DNA from: Guillardia theta CCMP2712
Lineage: Eukaryota; Cryptophyceae; Pyrenomonadales; Geminigeraceae
Assembly (NCBI RefSeq): GCF_000315625.1
Contig: NW_005434673.1
Location: 353,275 to 417,274, forward strand
Direction: 5' to 3'
Length of the DNA: 64,000 nucleotides
Of this stretch, positions 11,575-23,332 are shown in pieces; position 1 is the stretch's first letter, and the number at the start of each line of letters is the position of its first letter. The position numbers and the translations under genes are program-made. The notes under the pieces were generated by a model that was not told the DNA's origin, did not search any database, and saw nothing but the letters and a program-made list of their open reading frames with translations.

Positions 11575-12456
11575 CCTCAGGTTTCTGACAGCGGAGAGGT
11601 CGGGAATAGAAAGGAAACTGGTTATCCACTGCCTGTCAGGGTTTGAAGATACGAGGAGGAGATAGCAATCTCAAGGCAAAAAGATTTCAGATGTAGAGGC
11701 AGGATGGAGGAGGCTGGACAAGGAAGACAGAGGTATGTGCGTGCGCTGGGAAGGTTTGGGCCGAAGAGAGGGAACCCAGGTTTTGTAGCGACCCGTTTCT
11801 CGGAGGTGGCCTCCTACAGTGCCCCTACCTCATTCTTTGTATTAGTCCATGGGGGTACAAGACAGGGGCTTGTATATAAATCGAATTCTTTTATCGCTGT
11901 TGTAAAGGACCTAATAAATTGAAAAAACAGATCATTTTCTCAGAAAGAGTCTTTACGGATCTTGACATATTTTCAAAAAAGAACGTTTCGCATCTCACAG
12001 CGCCACTCCGACAAGCCGAGTAAGCAAAAGGGGCCGCATGCTTCGAAATTGATCATCTTCGAATCTCAGAGTTGGGGCCCGTAACATTTTTTAAAATATC
12101 TTTTATCGAGTCATCGCTTCGTGTTACTCCGAGAAGGCGCTCAGTACCACGATGTCGAGCCGTAGCCGTGACTACCCCATATGTAAAAATGACTCGTACT
12201 ATTCCCCGGCGGCCCCGCCGTGTGACGTTCTGCGCTCACGGCGACATGGTAACGTGACCTTGATTTTACCGCAAGTCATTGTTCCCCTTTTAAAACATTT
12301 TAATGATGTAACCCCTCAATCCGCCGCCTCCTTCATACCTGCATCCGCCCAGTGCCCCTTTCATTCCTTTCCGCCCCACCGCCCCTCTCCCCCTCAAAAC
12401 CCCGCACGATTTCTTTCCACCCCGATCGCAAACTACACTGAATACCAACAACATCG
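11575..12456. other. Divergent intergenic region between two paralogous small genes
   Basis: Separates the minus gene starting at 11574 from the plus gene starting at 12457, so it should hold both promoters. A TATATAA word lies at 11873-11879, with TTTTAAAATATC near 12090. Neither is at a convincing fixed distance from a start, so no promoter is called. The last 150 bases before 12457 are C-rich and fit a 5' UTR. Confidence 0.4.
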
Positions 12457-12735
12457 ATGAGCTCTGGTCACAACTCTCCCCGGCTGATTCGCGTTGCTTC
12501 GGAGCCCATATGGCGACACTCAGTCGATTCCGATGTGCAGGATTCGCCGCGAGCAAGTCAACCGACCTTGCGGAGGAATTCTTCATCTAATTGCCTCTAC
12601 GGAGCAATCTTGAATGTCCGAAGGAGACTTGCAGGATTTGAAGTCCAGCAATGTGTCACACCTACTTCGTCCTCTTCCGAGGGGAGTGAACATGAAATCA
12701 AGCCTATGTCTGAGCCAGACGGTGCTGGAGGTTGA
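12457..12735 (+). CDS. Small hypothetical protein, paralogue of the gene at 11574
   Basis: 92-residue intronless frame from ATG at 12457. It reads SPRLIRVASEPIWRHSVDSD, then LRRNSSSNCLYGAILNVRRR, then a Ser-rich acidic tail. It shares with the divergent neighbour the RLIRV-S-[DE]P-x-W motif and the RR-x-S-x-x-SN-x-L[FY] motif at matching spacing. LRRNSS would suit a PKA-like kinase. No family recognised, no signal peptide, no membrane segment. Confidence 0.6.
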   Translation: MSSGHNSPRLIRVASEPIWRHSVDSDVQDSPRASQPTLRRNSSSNCLYGAILNVRRRLAGFEVQQCVTPTSSSSEGSEHEIKPMSEPDGAGG

Positions 12736-13155
12736 GTCCAGTCATGCAAGTCGTTGTGACATTATATGACCTTTTGTTTCTATATTTTTATCCCGTCGTG
12801 ATTTTCTGTTTCATTAAAGGAGAAGTTGATCTTGGAATATTGCATTCTTTCAGTAGTCGTCGTCGAACAGTATCCCATGAAATCGCAATACAAGGATTAC
12901 TATATTTTCATCATCAGCTTTAAAAAATTCACCATGAATACTAAATTCTCCTCACTATGTCCAATGCATCACAACAATGAAACTAAACACGAAGGACACT
13001 GCGTTCTCCGATCTCATAAAACCCTCCATGACTCCATAATAGCCTTGCAAGTGTGATGCTGCTCACCACAGGACTACAACTACAGGATTACAGGTACGTG
13101 TCCAGCATCTTGATCCTTGATTGCTGTGCGAGTAAAAAACAACACTCGACAGCGA
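12736..13155. other. Convergent intergenic region, no gene seen
   Basis: AT-rich DNA between the small plus gene and the 3' end of the minus MYB gene, probably 3' UTRs. ATTAAAG near 12813 could be a polyadenylation-type signal for the plus gene (inference). Confidence 0.3.
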
Positions 13156-14620
13156 TCATCGGTTTGATTCCGAAACAAACCCCGCGGTGAAGACTTCATT
13201 GCGAGGAAGGATGTCTGAGAAGATGCTCCTGGTGACGTCTTGTAGGTGTTGATCGTCCTCTGAGCAGTTCGTCAGGACGGAGTACACAAGGATATCATCT
13301 AACGAGTACCAGACGAGAAAGTACACTGACTCGACATGTGATCGAAATTCTCATTTCTGACTTGTGGCGCTGAGTTCACCATAGCCTCATGCTCGATGTT
13401 TCCATTGATCTCTCCGCTAGTCGAACTCGTTCCCCAGTCCGGACTGGTCAAATCTTCAGTATTCCTCCTCCTCTCTCTTTCTCTATCTCCTCTTCACCTG
13501 TATCCACCTCCAATACAAGAGCCCCCGCTAGAGCTGGCTGAGTCCGCGCTAAGTAGGATGTCAGCGGAGAGATGAGGAGGATGGAGACATCACCTGCTTT
13601 GAGTAGGATCGATGAATCTTCCAAGTGCATCAACACAAGGGCCCTGATGCGAATTCGAGACGTGTCAACAGGGTCGCCCATAAGCTCTCGGTAATGGGGT
13701 GATTCGGAGCATGGGAACAAGTAGGATAAGTTATCAGGCTGTACCTGAAATTTCTCTATTTTCAAGAAGTATTTTTGGGCATGAGTTCGAACCTGAGGAT
13801 GCTATTACGAAACGTGTGAAAAACTCAAGGGACTTACTTGTGTCGCGTTTCTAGTACCAACAAACGATGCAATGGCCTTGAAGGCTTTGGGTCTGCCATG
13901 AAACATGTCTCTCAGAAAATACAAAAATTTACAACAATCATAAAAACATGGAAAAGAAAAACTAAAAGGCCGTCACTCACCCGTATTTATTAAGGCCATC
14001 CAAGAAACGTTGGTGTTCTTTTGACGTCCAGTATCTGGTACGAGACTGTTGGGATGATGTCGACTGATTGTCCGAAGTCTTCTGTGCAATTCCTTGTGCT
14101 TGACCAGCAGGCAGTTGAAAAACCGGCTATTGTCAAGTTGTCATCAGTTTTCACTGCACTCTCTGTCAAGCAGCAACATGCCTGTTCCATCCCCCTCAGT
14201 TCCGCAGTTAGCTTTGCTACTTCGCCTTTTCTTTGATCGATCAGTTGCCTTAGCCTGAATATAACCCTTCAGCCATTCATTACCAGCTGATTTGAAGGAT
14301 CAACCTGCTGTTCTCTTCGGTGAGTTCCGCAAATGCAGACATGTGCTCCGAAGGATTCACAATTGCCTGGTTGAGAAGTGGTGAATGAACAAGCACATCA
14401 TGGAGGACTTTGTCACCTGGAATTCAAACTTTGGGATGCTTCCAATAGATTGGACTTGATTTGACAAAGAATCAGATTCTTTGTCAATGCTCGCGTGCAA
14501 ATCTTGTGTGAAAATCGTCGCAAGATTTCCTTGTTCCTTCCCCTGATATATGGAATGACGATGCGAGATTGTGTGTGTAAGTGCTGTGTTAGGTGAAGCC
14601 CATGGATGAGATGGAGTCAT
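13156..14620 (-). CDS. MYB-related transcription factor, SHAQKYF class
   Basis: DNA-binding regulator with a single MYB/SANT repeat of the SHAQKYF type. Start at ATG 14620 (MTPSHPWASPNTAL). An N-terminal helical segment follows (HMSAFAELTEEN, then LRQLIDQRKGEVAKLTAEL), probably a short coiled coil. The MYB repeat is split by introns: RTRYWTSKEHQRFLDGLNKY, then KAFKAIASFVGTRNATQ, then VRTHAQKYFLKIEKF. The signature is THAQKYF instead of SHAQKYF, a common variant. A Ser/Asn-rich region (LTSPDWGTSSTSGEING) and a C-terminal exon (DDILVYSVLTNC ... NEVFTAGFVSESNR) end at the stop at 13156. Introns are GT-AG, mostly 40-110 nt. In plants and algae this class often acts in light, clock or hormone responses; the target genes here are unknown. 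Confidence 0.85.
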
Positions 14621-16184
14621 AAGATCTGAAAAATCATGTCAAAAGAGTATTGTGTCATTTCTTGCGAAAGAAATCATTTCAGAAGCTTCAAGGTTGCAAA
14701 GTGGATATTACACTTCAGGGCATCCAAGTGAGAGAGCAAGAAGCATAGAAAGGTCAATTCGCACAACAGAACAGTGATCGATACGTTAGCTGACAAACAA
14801 GTTCCTCCGCATATGACATATATGGGCCATGAGGCAGGAAGAAAAAAAAGCAAAATGAGTCGAGTGCGAATCCGAGAGAACGGGGAGAGTGGAATCAGCA
14901 CGCAGTGAGGGTGCTAAAGGTTGATTGATGCAGAGACTAGCAGGATCACGGTTGAAATCAAGAAAATCCAAGAAGATGGGAAGTTCTTCTCCATCGGGAA
15001 AAGGAGTGCAGGGCATTCGGCGACTCACCGCTATGTTCGCATCACAAGCATGGACGGGGAAACGAAATGGGGGTGACGCTCTTTTGGGGGTAGTGGTGGT
15101 ATGAATGGGGTGGGGGTGCATACCTTTAGCACCAAGCACGGGGTACTAAATGATGAAAAATGCTGGGTACTACCATGATGGAAAGGGGCACAGGTGATAT
15201 AGTGACGCAAAGAGTAGGTAGGGTAGGTTTTTATTTTAAGTGGTATGGGATGGTATATAGGTATGCAAGGCGTGGTACTGCCGGGGTAGTACGTACAGCA
15301 GGTGTCTGTTTTAACCGGACTAGCAATGAGGGTGGGTTATGGGATTGAGGGGTGATCCTTGAACGAATAGGTCAATGACTATTGAGATCCTACCTATTAC
15401 CCTACTTATGGAATATCCATTTTGTAATCGATACAAAATGGAAAGATTGAGCCCCAAACATCCCATGGGGTAGGCAAGGTTTTTGGGAACAAGGCTATCT
15501 CAGAGCCTGTGGTCTTTTTTCTTAGTTCCAGACTCGAGGAAATGTCTACCATGCATGAACTTCCAGTCTGGCCCAATTCTTCGGCTTGGCAGAGTTATCA
15601 TTTACCAAAGTGCGGATCTATGGTATTTTTGTATAATGGTAGACTTAATGAATCTTTCATCTTTATCCAGTTATCTGAGCCACTCCTGCAGGCAGCAGCT
15701 CAACTGCTTTGGTTAGCGAGAAAACGAGGGTGGTAGCAGCCTGAGAGGGTCTCAAGCAGAGGGTACCATCAGGCGGCCGTGGGTAGTCTACAGTTGGTAC
15801 TGAAGGACCCAGGAGATCTTGGGAGATTGTTACGAGATCGTGCGAGATACCTGAGATTGTACCAAGGATATCACACTTAGAGAGAAACAATTTTTTGGGG
15901 GAAGGGAGGAAAAATTGAAAAAGAAGGTGGGTAGTGTCGAAGTGAGGACATGGACGGGTATAAATGAGGAAAAATTAGGGTGGGGGTTTGGTGAATCAGC
16001 CTGGCAAGAGGGTTCTGAGGAGGGGTGGGGTGAGGAGGGGTGGGGTGGATTGAATTATAACCGGCAGTTTTGCACAAACACGAAGGCACGGTGTTGCCCT
16101 TGAAATGTTGGAGATGGAATGGGAATATGAGGGCGATGAGTTCAAGATGAAAAGTCGCCGGTGGTGAAGAGACAAACGCCGAAA
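14621..16184. other. Low-complexity G-rich intergenic region
   Basis: From about 15060 to 15480 and 15895 to 16050 the plus strand is full of GGGGT, GGGGTA and GTAGGG words. A possible coding-like minus segment at about 14860-15010 (PFPDGEELPIFLDFLDFN) may be an upstream exon of the MYB gene, but I could not splice it convincingly. Confidence 0.4.
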
Positions 16185-17109
16185 ATGTTCACTAAGGTAG
16201 GAGACCATGATCCCCCTTCCTTCCCGCTCCCTCCTCCCGCTCCGCTTCCTCCTTGCTTACAACCCCTCCCCCCCTCCGCTCCCTTCCCCTCTCTGCTCCC
16301 CGTTGCCCTCTCGCCCTTCTCTGCTCCCTCCTCCCTATTAGCTCTCCCTTTTCTCTCCCTCCCTATCCGATGTTTTGACTTCTACGATGCATCTTTCCTT
16401 GTTCTCTGCCATGTTTTTTGCCTTGCTCCTTCCTTGTAATTCATATCTTTGCCTCTTCCTCTGCCTCTGCCTCTGCCTCTGCCTCTGCCTCTGCCTCTGC
16501 CTCTGCCTCTGCCTCTGCCTCTGCCTCTGCCTCTGCCTCTGCCTCTGTCTACATCACTTAAACTATCTCTTTCTTTCCCGGCCCACTCCGTCCTCCCCCT
16601 GTGCCTTGCTCGGTCTTCATTTTCACTTCATTTTCATCTTCATTTTCATCTACTTTTGTCGTTGCTCTCTCCCTCCCTCCCTGCCCTTTCTGCTTATCTT
16701 CATATCCGATCATTCTTCCACCTGTATACCCTATTTGCTCCTCCGTTTTTACCCTCGAAACAAGACTTGTTTTCCCTTTTTTCCTTTCCCTTCCCTCGCT
16801 TCTGCCCTCTTTTTTGCTACTGTTTCTGGCATTTTGATCCTCGCTCCCCCTCCTCGGACTCTTGAGAGTCTATGAATGCTCTTGATCGCAGTCTAACTTG
16901 CATGCCAGCTTATGGGCGTCGAAGCCTTCTTGGCACATCATCATGCCGGTGACGTCGGTCCTCCTCCCGCATGGGGAGGCATTGCCGATGATGGTCCCGA
17001 TGCTCCCTGCGCCGTTGCTGGCATGTTCGGATGCGCTCCCATGAACTCCACTTACGACTACTGGAAGAACGGCGTTCCTTGGGAGGGACCCCCAGTCGTG
17101 TTCCACTAA
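16185..17109 (+). CDS. Tiny hypothetical protein with a long repeat-bearing intron
   Basis: Two-exon model. Exon 1 is only ATG TTC ACT AAG (16185-16196), followed by GTAGGAG. The intron (16197-16908) ends in TGCCAG and contains a pyrimidine-rich stretch with a (GCCTCT)n array. Exon 2 (16909-17109) stays in frame: LMGVEAFLAHHHAGDVG, PPPAWGGIADDG, MFGCAPMNSTYDYWKNG, VPWEGPPVVFH, stop. Total about 70 residues. Exon 2 is convincingly coding by composition and ends cleanly; the link to exon 1 is inferred from phase and splice sites. Function unknown; no signal peptide or membrane helix. The gene at 34236 has the same layout. Confidence 0.5.
16451..16546. repeat. (GCCTCT)n hexanucleotide array
   Basis: About sixteen hexamer units, nearly perfect after the first. 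It lies inside the predicted long intron of the small gene at 16185-17109. Frames reading LCLCLC or PLPLPL across it are repeat artefacts. Confidence 0.9.
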
Positions 17110-17309
17110 ATAGCTCAGACCATACGAGTGTATGTTTGAAGCATTTGTGTGATGTTTCCAGATTGAATGAACTATATACATGTCATCATTTCTTGCATCG
17201 ATAGCTTTCGTTTCCTCGCATTGCGGGGATATTGTGTAAAGTTTTTCTTTCGACATCAGGATAACATTATTTTACATTGCGCTAGTCTATGTACAAGTCG
17301 ATATCTCAA

Positions 17310-20300
17310 TCATCCCTCTTGGTCCTCTTCGTCTCCTTGATCACTTTGCTCATCGCCATTAAGCAAACTTCTTGCGCTGTCCTCTGCTTCGGAGTCCTCA
17401 GAAGCCGACTCCTCATCGGGATCATCGGGTTCGTCTTCCGTTCCGAGCGAGTCATAGCGAGCCTGCTGGCGTCTTCTCACGTCGAGCCCTCGAATCTTGT
17501 CAGCGATGTTGCCAAGTCCGGCGTTGAGACGGCTGGTCAAGGTTCTGTCTTTCTTGTCCTTGTCCTCATCTATCGCTGCTACTGTGCTTTTCTCTCCTCC
17601 TCGAACAGATGCTCTGTCCATATCCTCAACCTGCCGAGCATGTGCCTGTGCTGTGGCTTGGTTGCGGGTCTGCTGCAGGCTCTCTTGAGGCATGGCATGA
17701 TGAGTCGGCTTGGGCTTGGGCTTAGCGATGGTGAGCATGAGATACTCCTGCGGCTCTTCCGCGTCTCCTTCCTCCTCATCTGTCAGCAGCTCAGTCACAG
17801 CCAAGTGAGCACAACACGTGAAACAAGCCTGCTCGCAGCGCGTCGATCTTGCTGCCCTTGGAGAGGGGGCTCAGCTCTTTCATCTCGACGTCTTCCTTGC
17901 CGGACACGTCATCAGCAAGGACCGCCATCTCGATGTTCCTCGAGCTCTGCGAGGCTTCCTCCTCCAGATCGAACACGTCGAACTCGTTTGGATCCGAGGT
18001 CGAGCTGGAGTCGGACTCCACGTTGACCTCCTCATTTTGCGCCTCCTTCTGGTACTGCTGCTCGTACCGCACGATGACAATGGCGATGACAAGCACGATG
18101 AGCAACAAGGAGGAGACAGAGGCGGTCGGAATGATCCACCTCGTGGTGAAATCTTCGTGGAGCACCATCGGTACATGCTGAGCAAGGAACTTCCCGGCAC
18201 TCGACCGGTTCTTGCTGGGGGTTTCCTGGGCTTCAGCTGCTGGGCCTGGGGAGTACGGAATGATGCAGAGGAAGGGAGGAAGAGGAGACAGCGGCTTGCA
18301 TGTCCATCTGAGGCAGCGCAACCCGCAGGCCCTGCTATTGACGTCACAGAATTCCTCCCGGCAGCAGGATCGAAGCTCTGAGATCGCGCGCCGAAACCTG
18401 CCAAGGCACGTCAACGGACATGGGAGGGGCACAGAAATTTCTCCGTCACCTCCTCACCCCTGACTCTTGATCGCCCACAGAGGAAAGGAAGCGCACGGAG
18501 TAAACCACAGCTGCAGCAGAGCTGAAGTTCTGGTGGCCAAGTGACCAGTTTCCGAACGCGCTCCTGCGGATGCTCTGGACATGCACGTCTCTTGCAGGGA
18601 TAGCATCCCCCTGCACTGAAGCCAGCGAGGAGAGGGAGGAGACGAGAGCATTGACACTGTCTGAGTTCCCTTGCACAGTGACGTTGAGGCTACTGGAGGC
18701 TGCTACCAGCCAGACCTTCTTCATACCGACCTGGTTCGCCACCTTGACGGCGAAGGAGAGCTGCGCGTTCATCTGGTACCGGGCCGGAGGCCTCACGACT
18801 CCATCCAGCCATGGCCTCAGCTGGAAGGTGAGCAGCGAGTCGTTGTTGAATGCCGGCGGGATTCTGAGAACGCCCCTGGGAGATCGGATGAAGATGCTCA
18901 CGTTCTCCCTCGAACGCCCGAAGCTCGACCCCAGCATGGTCACCAGCTGCAGTTCATCCCAGAGAAGCCTGTCCGGCTTCACTTGCTCTACGACAGGGGG
19001 ATTGTACGAGAACCTCAGCCCTTGTAGGATGCGAGCACGCTGCTCAGCAACGTCCACCCTCAACTCCAGCTGGGATCCAACTCCAGCTGCAACACGGCAG
19101 TTGATCATAGTGTCATCCACCCAGAAGGACGTCAAGGCGGCGGAGGAGCCAATGAAAACTCTGACGCGCGATCGCGTCGTACCGAAGTTTCTCCCCACAA
19201 TGACGATGTCAGCCCCTAGTGTGGGATACGATCCGCCTGCTGTAGGGCGCAGAGCGAGGAAGCCAGTCACCATGGGGGGGTCAACGTCGTACACGAGAGC
19301 TCCTGACACCACTCGCACCCCCCTGCTATCAATCCCGTTGACCCTCCATCCCCTCCCGATCATCGGGCCAACCATGCATGTTACGCTTGTCGGCTGTTGC
19401 ATGGTGATGGAGCAGGCAGTGTCGTTGAGCGCGATGGACTGCAGCAGATTCAGATTCTCCCCCTCTACGGTGATGACGTGTCCTCCCGCTGCTGGACCCG
19501 TGCTGGGATGGATTGAGATCAATCGGGGGACTTCCACGGCGTACACGTAAGCATCCCAGGTCGACACCTGCCCCCCAACTATAACCTTCACTGTTGCCTT
19601 CCCACCATCGCTGTTCGCCGGGACCTGACACTCAGCAGCCTTGTCTTCCTCCCATGTCACCTTCTGGCATGACTTCCCTCCCACGTACACGGCTCGATCT
19701 ACTCCGGCCCCTCCGAAGTACTTCCCGTGAATTGTCAGCACCTCCCCCCCTGCTGTGCTGCCCTCGGTCGGTTCGATGAACGTGATGGCCGGAGGAGTGT
19801 AGTTGAAGAGGAATTGCTGCTGCAAGGGAGCGAGTTGAAAGGGCTCGTGGTGGAGCCCAATGGGCAAATTTGCGCCCACACCCATAGGGACCTCACACAA
19901 GAGCTGGGACGAGGAGAGCGAACGGATCTTGGTGCAAGCTTCGGCTCCGATGGATGCCGAGAGGTTGGGGTGGCACAGGCCGCGGCCGAAGATCGTCAGA
20001 CTTTGATGGGGGGAGATTGCGAGATGCGGCCGGACATCGTCGACTGTCGGTTCCCAGGAAAACATCTCCCCGGCGCTCAGAGCGACAAACTCGTGCAACG
20101 TTGAGGAGAACTTGGAGTCATCGAGCCCTCCGAACACCATGAGGGAGCCGTTCGCCATGGCTGCTGCCGCCTGCACGACCGTCAACGCTGGCCCGCACCA
20201 TGGAGAAGCAGGCAGGAGTTCGAGCTCGTTAGAGTCAGTGGCCCGATGGATGAACCATGCTTGCTCCTGGTAGACTGAGGCTGCCGCGGGCTGTGCCCAT

Positions 20301-22285
20301 CCCCTTCCGTCAGGCTCACCGTACGCCCAGTTGTAGAAGAAAGAGCTCAGCCCGTCCTCCCATGACCATGTGGAGTTGTGATGCAGGCCGATCCACACGT
20401 AGGGATCTGACGACATGGTCTGCTGCAGGAAGGTAAACACAAAGTCATTCTCGAACTTCGTATGGATCCCCGCCAGCCTCCCCCCGAGACGCGCACAGTG
20501 CTTGCGTGCTGCACCGTAAATCTTCTTCTGCTTGACGAGGTGCCAACACTCCTGCTGGAAGATGACTCCGTTGCAGGCCAACGAGCTGGAGCAGCGGACG
20601 CTGAAGGAGGGCGAAGCTTGCCACATCTTGGACAGCGGGTCGATCTCGTTCCATCCTGCTGCCTCCACCGGACTCGAGGCCCCTGAGGAGGCGTAGAGGA
20701 AGGAGGATCCAGCTTGAGAGGGTTCCATCACCAGCTGGAGGTCCTTGAGCCGGTAAGGGATCACAGCCGGGCCCACAACCCAGTAGCTCGCCCAGTAGAA
20801 GATCAAGGTTGCCGTATCCCCCACCTCGAAGTTCAGGTCCACCTTCTTGTAGACTAGTCTCCCCTCCAGCTGCTCCCCTGTTGCCCGATAAGTGCCCGAC
20901 ACGTTCACGCCAGTCAGGAGCCTTTGTCCTTCTAGTTGAAGTTGGTAGCAGGAGGAGGAGGAGGCTGCGGAGGAGGATGCACTCGTGTCGGAAACGTTCT
21001 GCACCGGGAGTCTGCAGATGCTTGAAGCGTCGAAGAGGCAAGATTCGTCCTTCCACTTCCCTGTGAGGACTTCAAAGATCACGCAAAAAGCCTTGCTGGC
21101 CTTGACGCTCTGACCGCCGAAGACGAAGAGCCTGTCGTGCATAGGAACCATCAAGTGCATTTGTCTGCCCACGAAGGAAGAGAAAGGGAGGACAGCAGCC
21201 TTGGGAAACATCTGCTTCCACGTCCTAGACTGCAGGTTGTAGCTCCAGAGGTCGCTAGTCAGTTGCATCCTCGGCTGCATTCCTCCGAACAGGTAGAGGG
21301 ACGGCTGGCCGGTTCCATCATCCCACATAACCATGGCGGCGTAGGCCAAGGGAGGCGGTGAAGTCCTACCATTCTTGGTCATTCTCGTCCATTGCAGGTT
21401 GACAAGATTCAAAGAGTAGAGACCGTCGTCCTGAGGTCCTACCATGCTTGACCCGACGCTGTCATGCCCCCCGAACAGATAAACGGCGTCAGAGTCTCTG
21501 ACCGTACAGGCTCCTCGTCGCCGGGACGGGGTCCCGCTCAGCTGAGAAAATGTCCGCCACCTTCCATCCGCAAGATCATATCGATGCATGTCGTTGTATA
21601 CAACTGACTCGACAGCCGCTGTTCTGTTACCGGTGGAGACCGGGCTCGAATCTGCATTCTCGAAGTCTGCATTATACCATCCCCCGAAGATGTAGAGGAA
21701 GTTTTCGTACATCCAAGCAACATGTTCACTGCGAGGTGCTGGTGAGGATTTTGTTCCGATCTTCGACCACTTGCCATCATGGACATAAAGATCTGACATT
21801 GACCCTATCTCTGTGATCCCTCCAAACAACAGCAACCTTCCTGACTGGTCGACTGTGAGCGAGTGTCCGGCCCGGGGACTGGGCAAGTCTCCTCCACTCG
21901 CTGCTGCTCTCCATATCCAGCCCTCCTTCTCGGTCCATCCATGGAAGTGAATCCACTGCTGAGACGTCAGCTCACACGAGGACGCGATGAATCCAATGCG
22001 AGCTTTGGGCTCCTCTGTGGGCTGGACGATGCATGAGATGGAGCGCGACGAGGAATGCTGTAGACTCTTGCAGAGTTTGGAACCGACCTGCACCTTGACA
22101 ACATGCTGCAGGTTCTGGCCGTAGATGATGATGCTTCCGCCGAACCAGGGCAGAGTGGATGGGGATGCTCGTTGCACGGCAGGGGCGTTTGGGGTCTTGC
22201 TGCAGTCTGGCAGTGAAGTAGAGAGCATCGGATCTGATACGAAGAAGAGGATCAACATGCAGTTTGAGATGAAATGTCTGCACAT
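17310..22285 (-). CDS. Large type I membrane protein: kelch repeats, C-type lectin domain, IPT/TIG repeats
   Basis: Predicted cell-surface recognition protein of about 1,640 residues. Start ATG 22285 with a signal peptide. First an IPT-like segment (GGSIIIYGQNLQHVVKV). Then kelch repeats at about residues 130-420 (PRAGHSLTVD..GRLLLFGG; RGACTVRDSDAVYLFGG; DRLFVFGGQ). Then a C-type lectin domain at about 595-690 (ECWHLVKQKKIYGAARKHC, WSWEDG, NWAYGEPDG). Then several IPT/TIG units (PTEGSTAGGEVLTIHGKYF; PSTGPAAGGHVITVEGENL; LRPTAGGSYPTLGADIVIVG). A 52-nt intron joins the 1,279-codon exon to one encoding a Cys-containing region, a transmembrane helix (VSSLLLIVLVIAIVIV) and an acidic tail. A 49-nt intron with a GC donor (AG|GCTTGT ... 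CAG) joins the final exon, an acidic, Lys/Pro- and Gln-containing cytosolic tail ending at 17310. Ligand unknown. Confidence 0.88.
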
Positions 22286-22842
22286 GCCGACTCGATGCAG
22301 CTTTTCTCATGGAAGGTATCCACCCGTTACCTCGTTGTCCCAGTTGGACAGCTAACAGCTTTTTACTCCCGCACGATCATGGCGAAGATCTGATCAGAAG
22401 CCGATGCTCACAGATCGGACGTCAGGCTTCTTTCGTCATCCCACCTAGAAGAGCATGTCAGGCCTTATCTCCGTCTCGGACATTAACCCTCATCGGCCTT
22501 GTCATCATTTCTGTTCTGAATCATCTCAAACGTTCGACTTCTCTCCCCTTCCCTCCCCTTCCCCCCTCCTCTCCCCCTGCCTCCCTCTCTCCCTTCCCTC
22601 TCCTTCCTTCTCTCTCCTTCCTCTCTCTCTTCTCTTCCTCCTTCCTTCAGGTCTTCCGAGCACTTCCAGCCCCTCCCGTACGAATAGCACTATTCATTTC
22701 GCTGTGCCCTCATCCTGTGATTTTCTAGTACATTTATTTATACCCCTTATAATCCCTTATACTTTCTCGAGCGAGCATGAGGAGCCGCATCTCATGGGTC
22801 GGGGAAGTGAGGGATGGAGGAGTAGCTGAGGACAGACGGAAA

Positions 22843-23085
22843 AGGATTAGAAGCATGAGGAGAAGGAGGAGAGAGAAGGAAGAGAGAGGAGGAGGAGACA
22901 GGAGAAAGGAGGAGAGAGGAGGAGAGAGGAGGAGAGAGGAGGAGAGAGGAGGAGGAGAGAAAAGGAGACAGGAGGAGGAGGAGGAGGAGAGAGGAGGAGA
23001 GAGGAGGAGAGAGGAGGAGAGAGGAGGAGAGGAGAGGAGAGAGGAGGAGAGAGGAGGAGGGAGGAGGAGGGAGGAGGATGGAAAA
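22843..23085. repeat. Purine-only GAGGAGA tract
   Basis: About 240 bases of plus-strand purines built from GGAGGAGAGA-type units. It lies between two divergently transcribed genes (starts at 22285 minus and 23333 plus). Long polypurine tracts of this kind can adopt triplex structures (established for such sequences; not shown here). Confidence 0.85.
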
Positions 23086-23332
23086 TCAAGGGCGACCAGA
23101 GATATGATGGATTCACAAACGTGAGCAAGTCAGCCATTCCTAAGATTCGAATCTTTGCGCTCTGCGTCGAAGGCTGTTCGATGCTGCTGAAAGGTCAACC
23201 CAAGTGCTTTGAACTCACTGTATTGATGCAGAAGTATGCATCTTGGGAGCAGCAGGGGGAGAATCCTCGTAAATTCTTTGTTTTCCGTTCTGATTTGGGA
23301 TCAAGTTAGACCAGTTTCATCGTGGTGCGTGA

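Noticed and set aside
16449-16865. Plus-strand frames coding Leu-Cys or Pro-Leu repeats
   Set aside because: They are translations of the GCCTCT array and pyrimidine tract inside a predicted intron.
18570-19550. Long open frame on the plus strand opposite the receptor gene
   Set aside because: It mirrors the GC-rich coding strand of the kelch/lectin/IPT gene and has no recognisable features.
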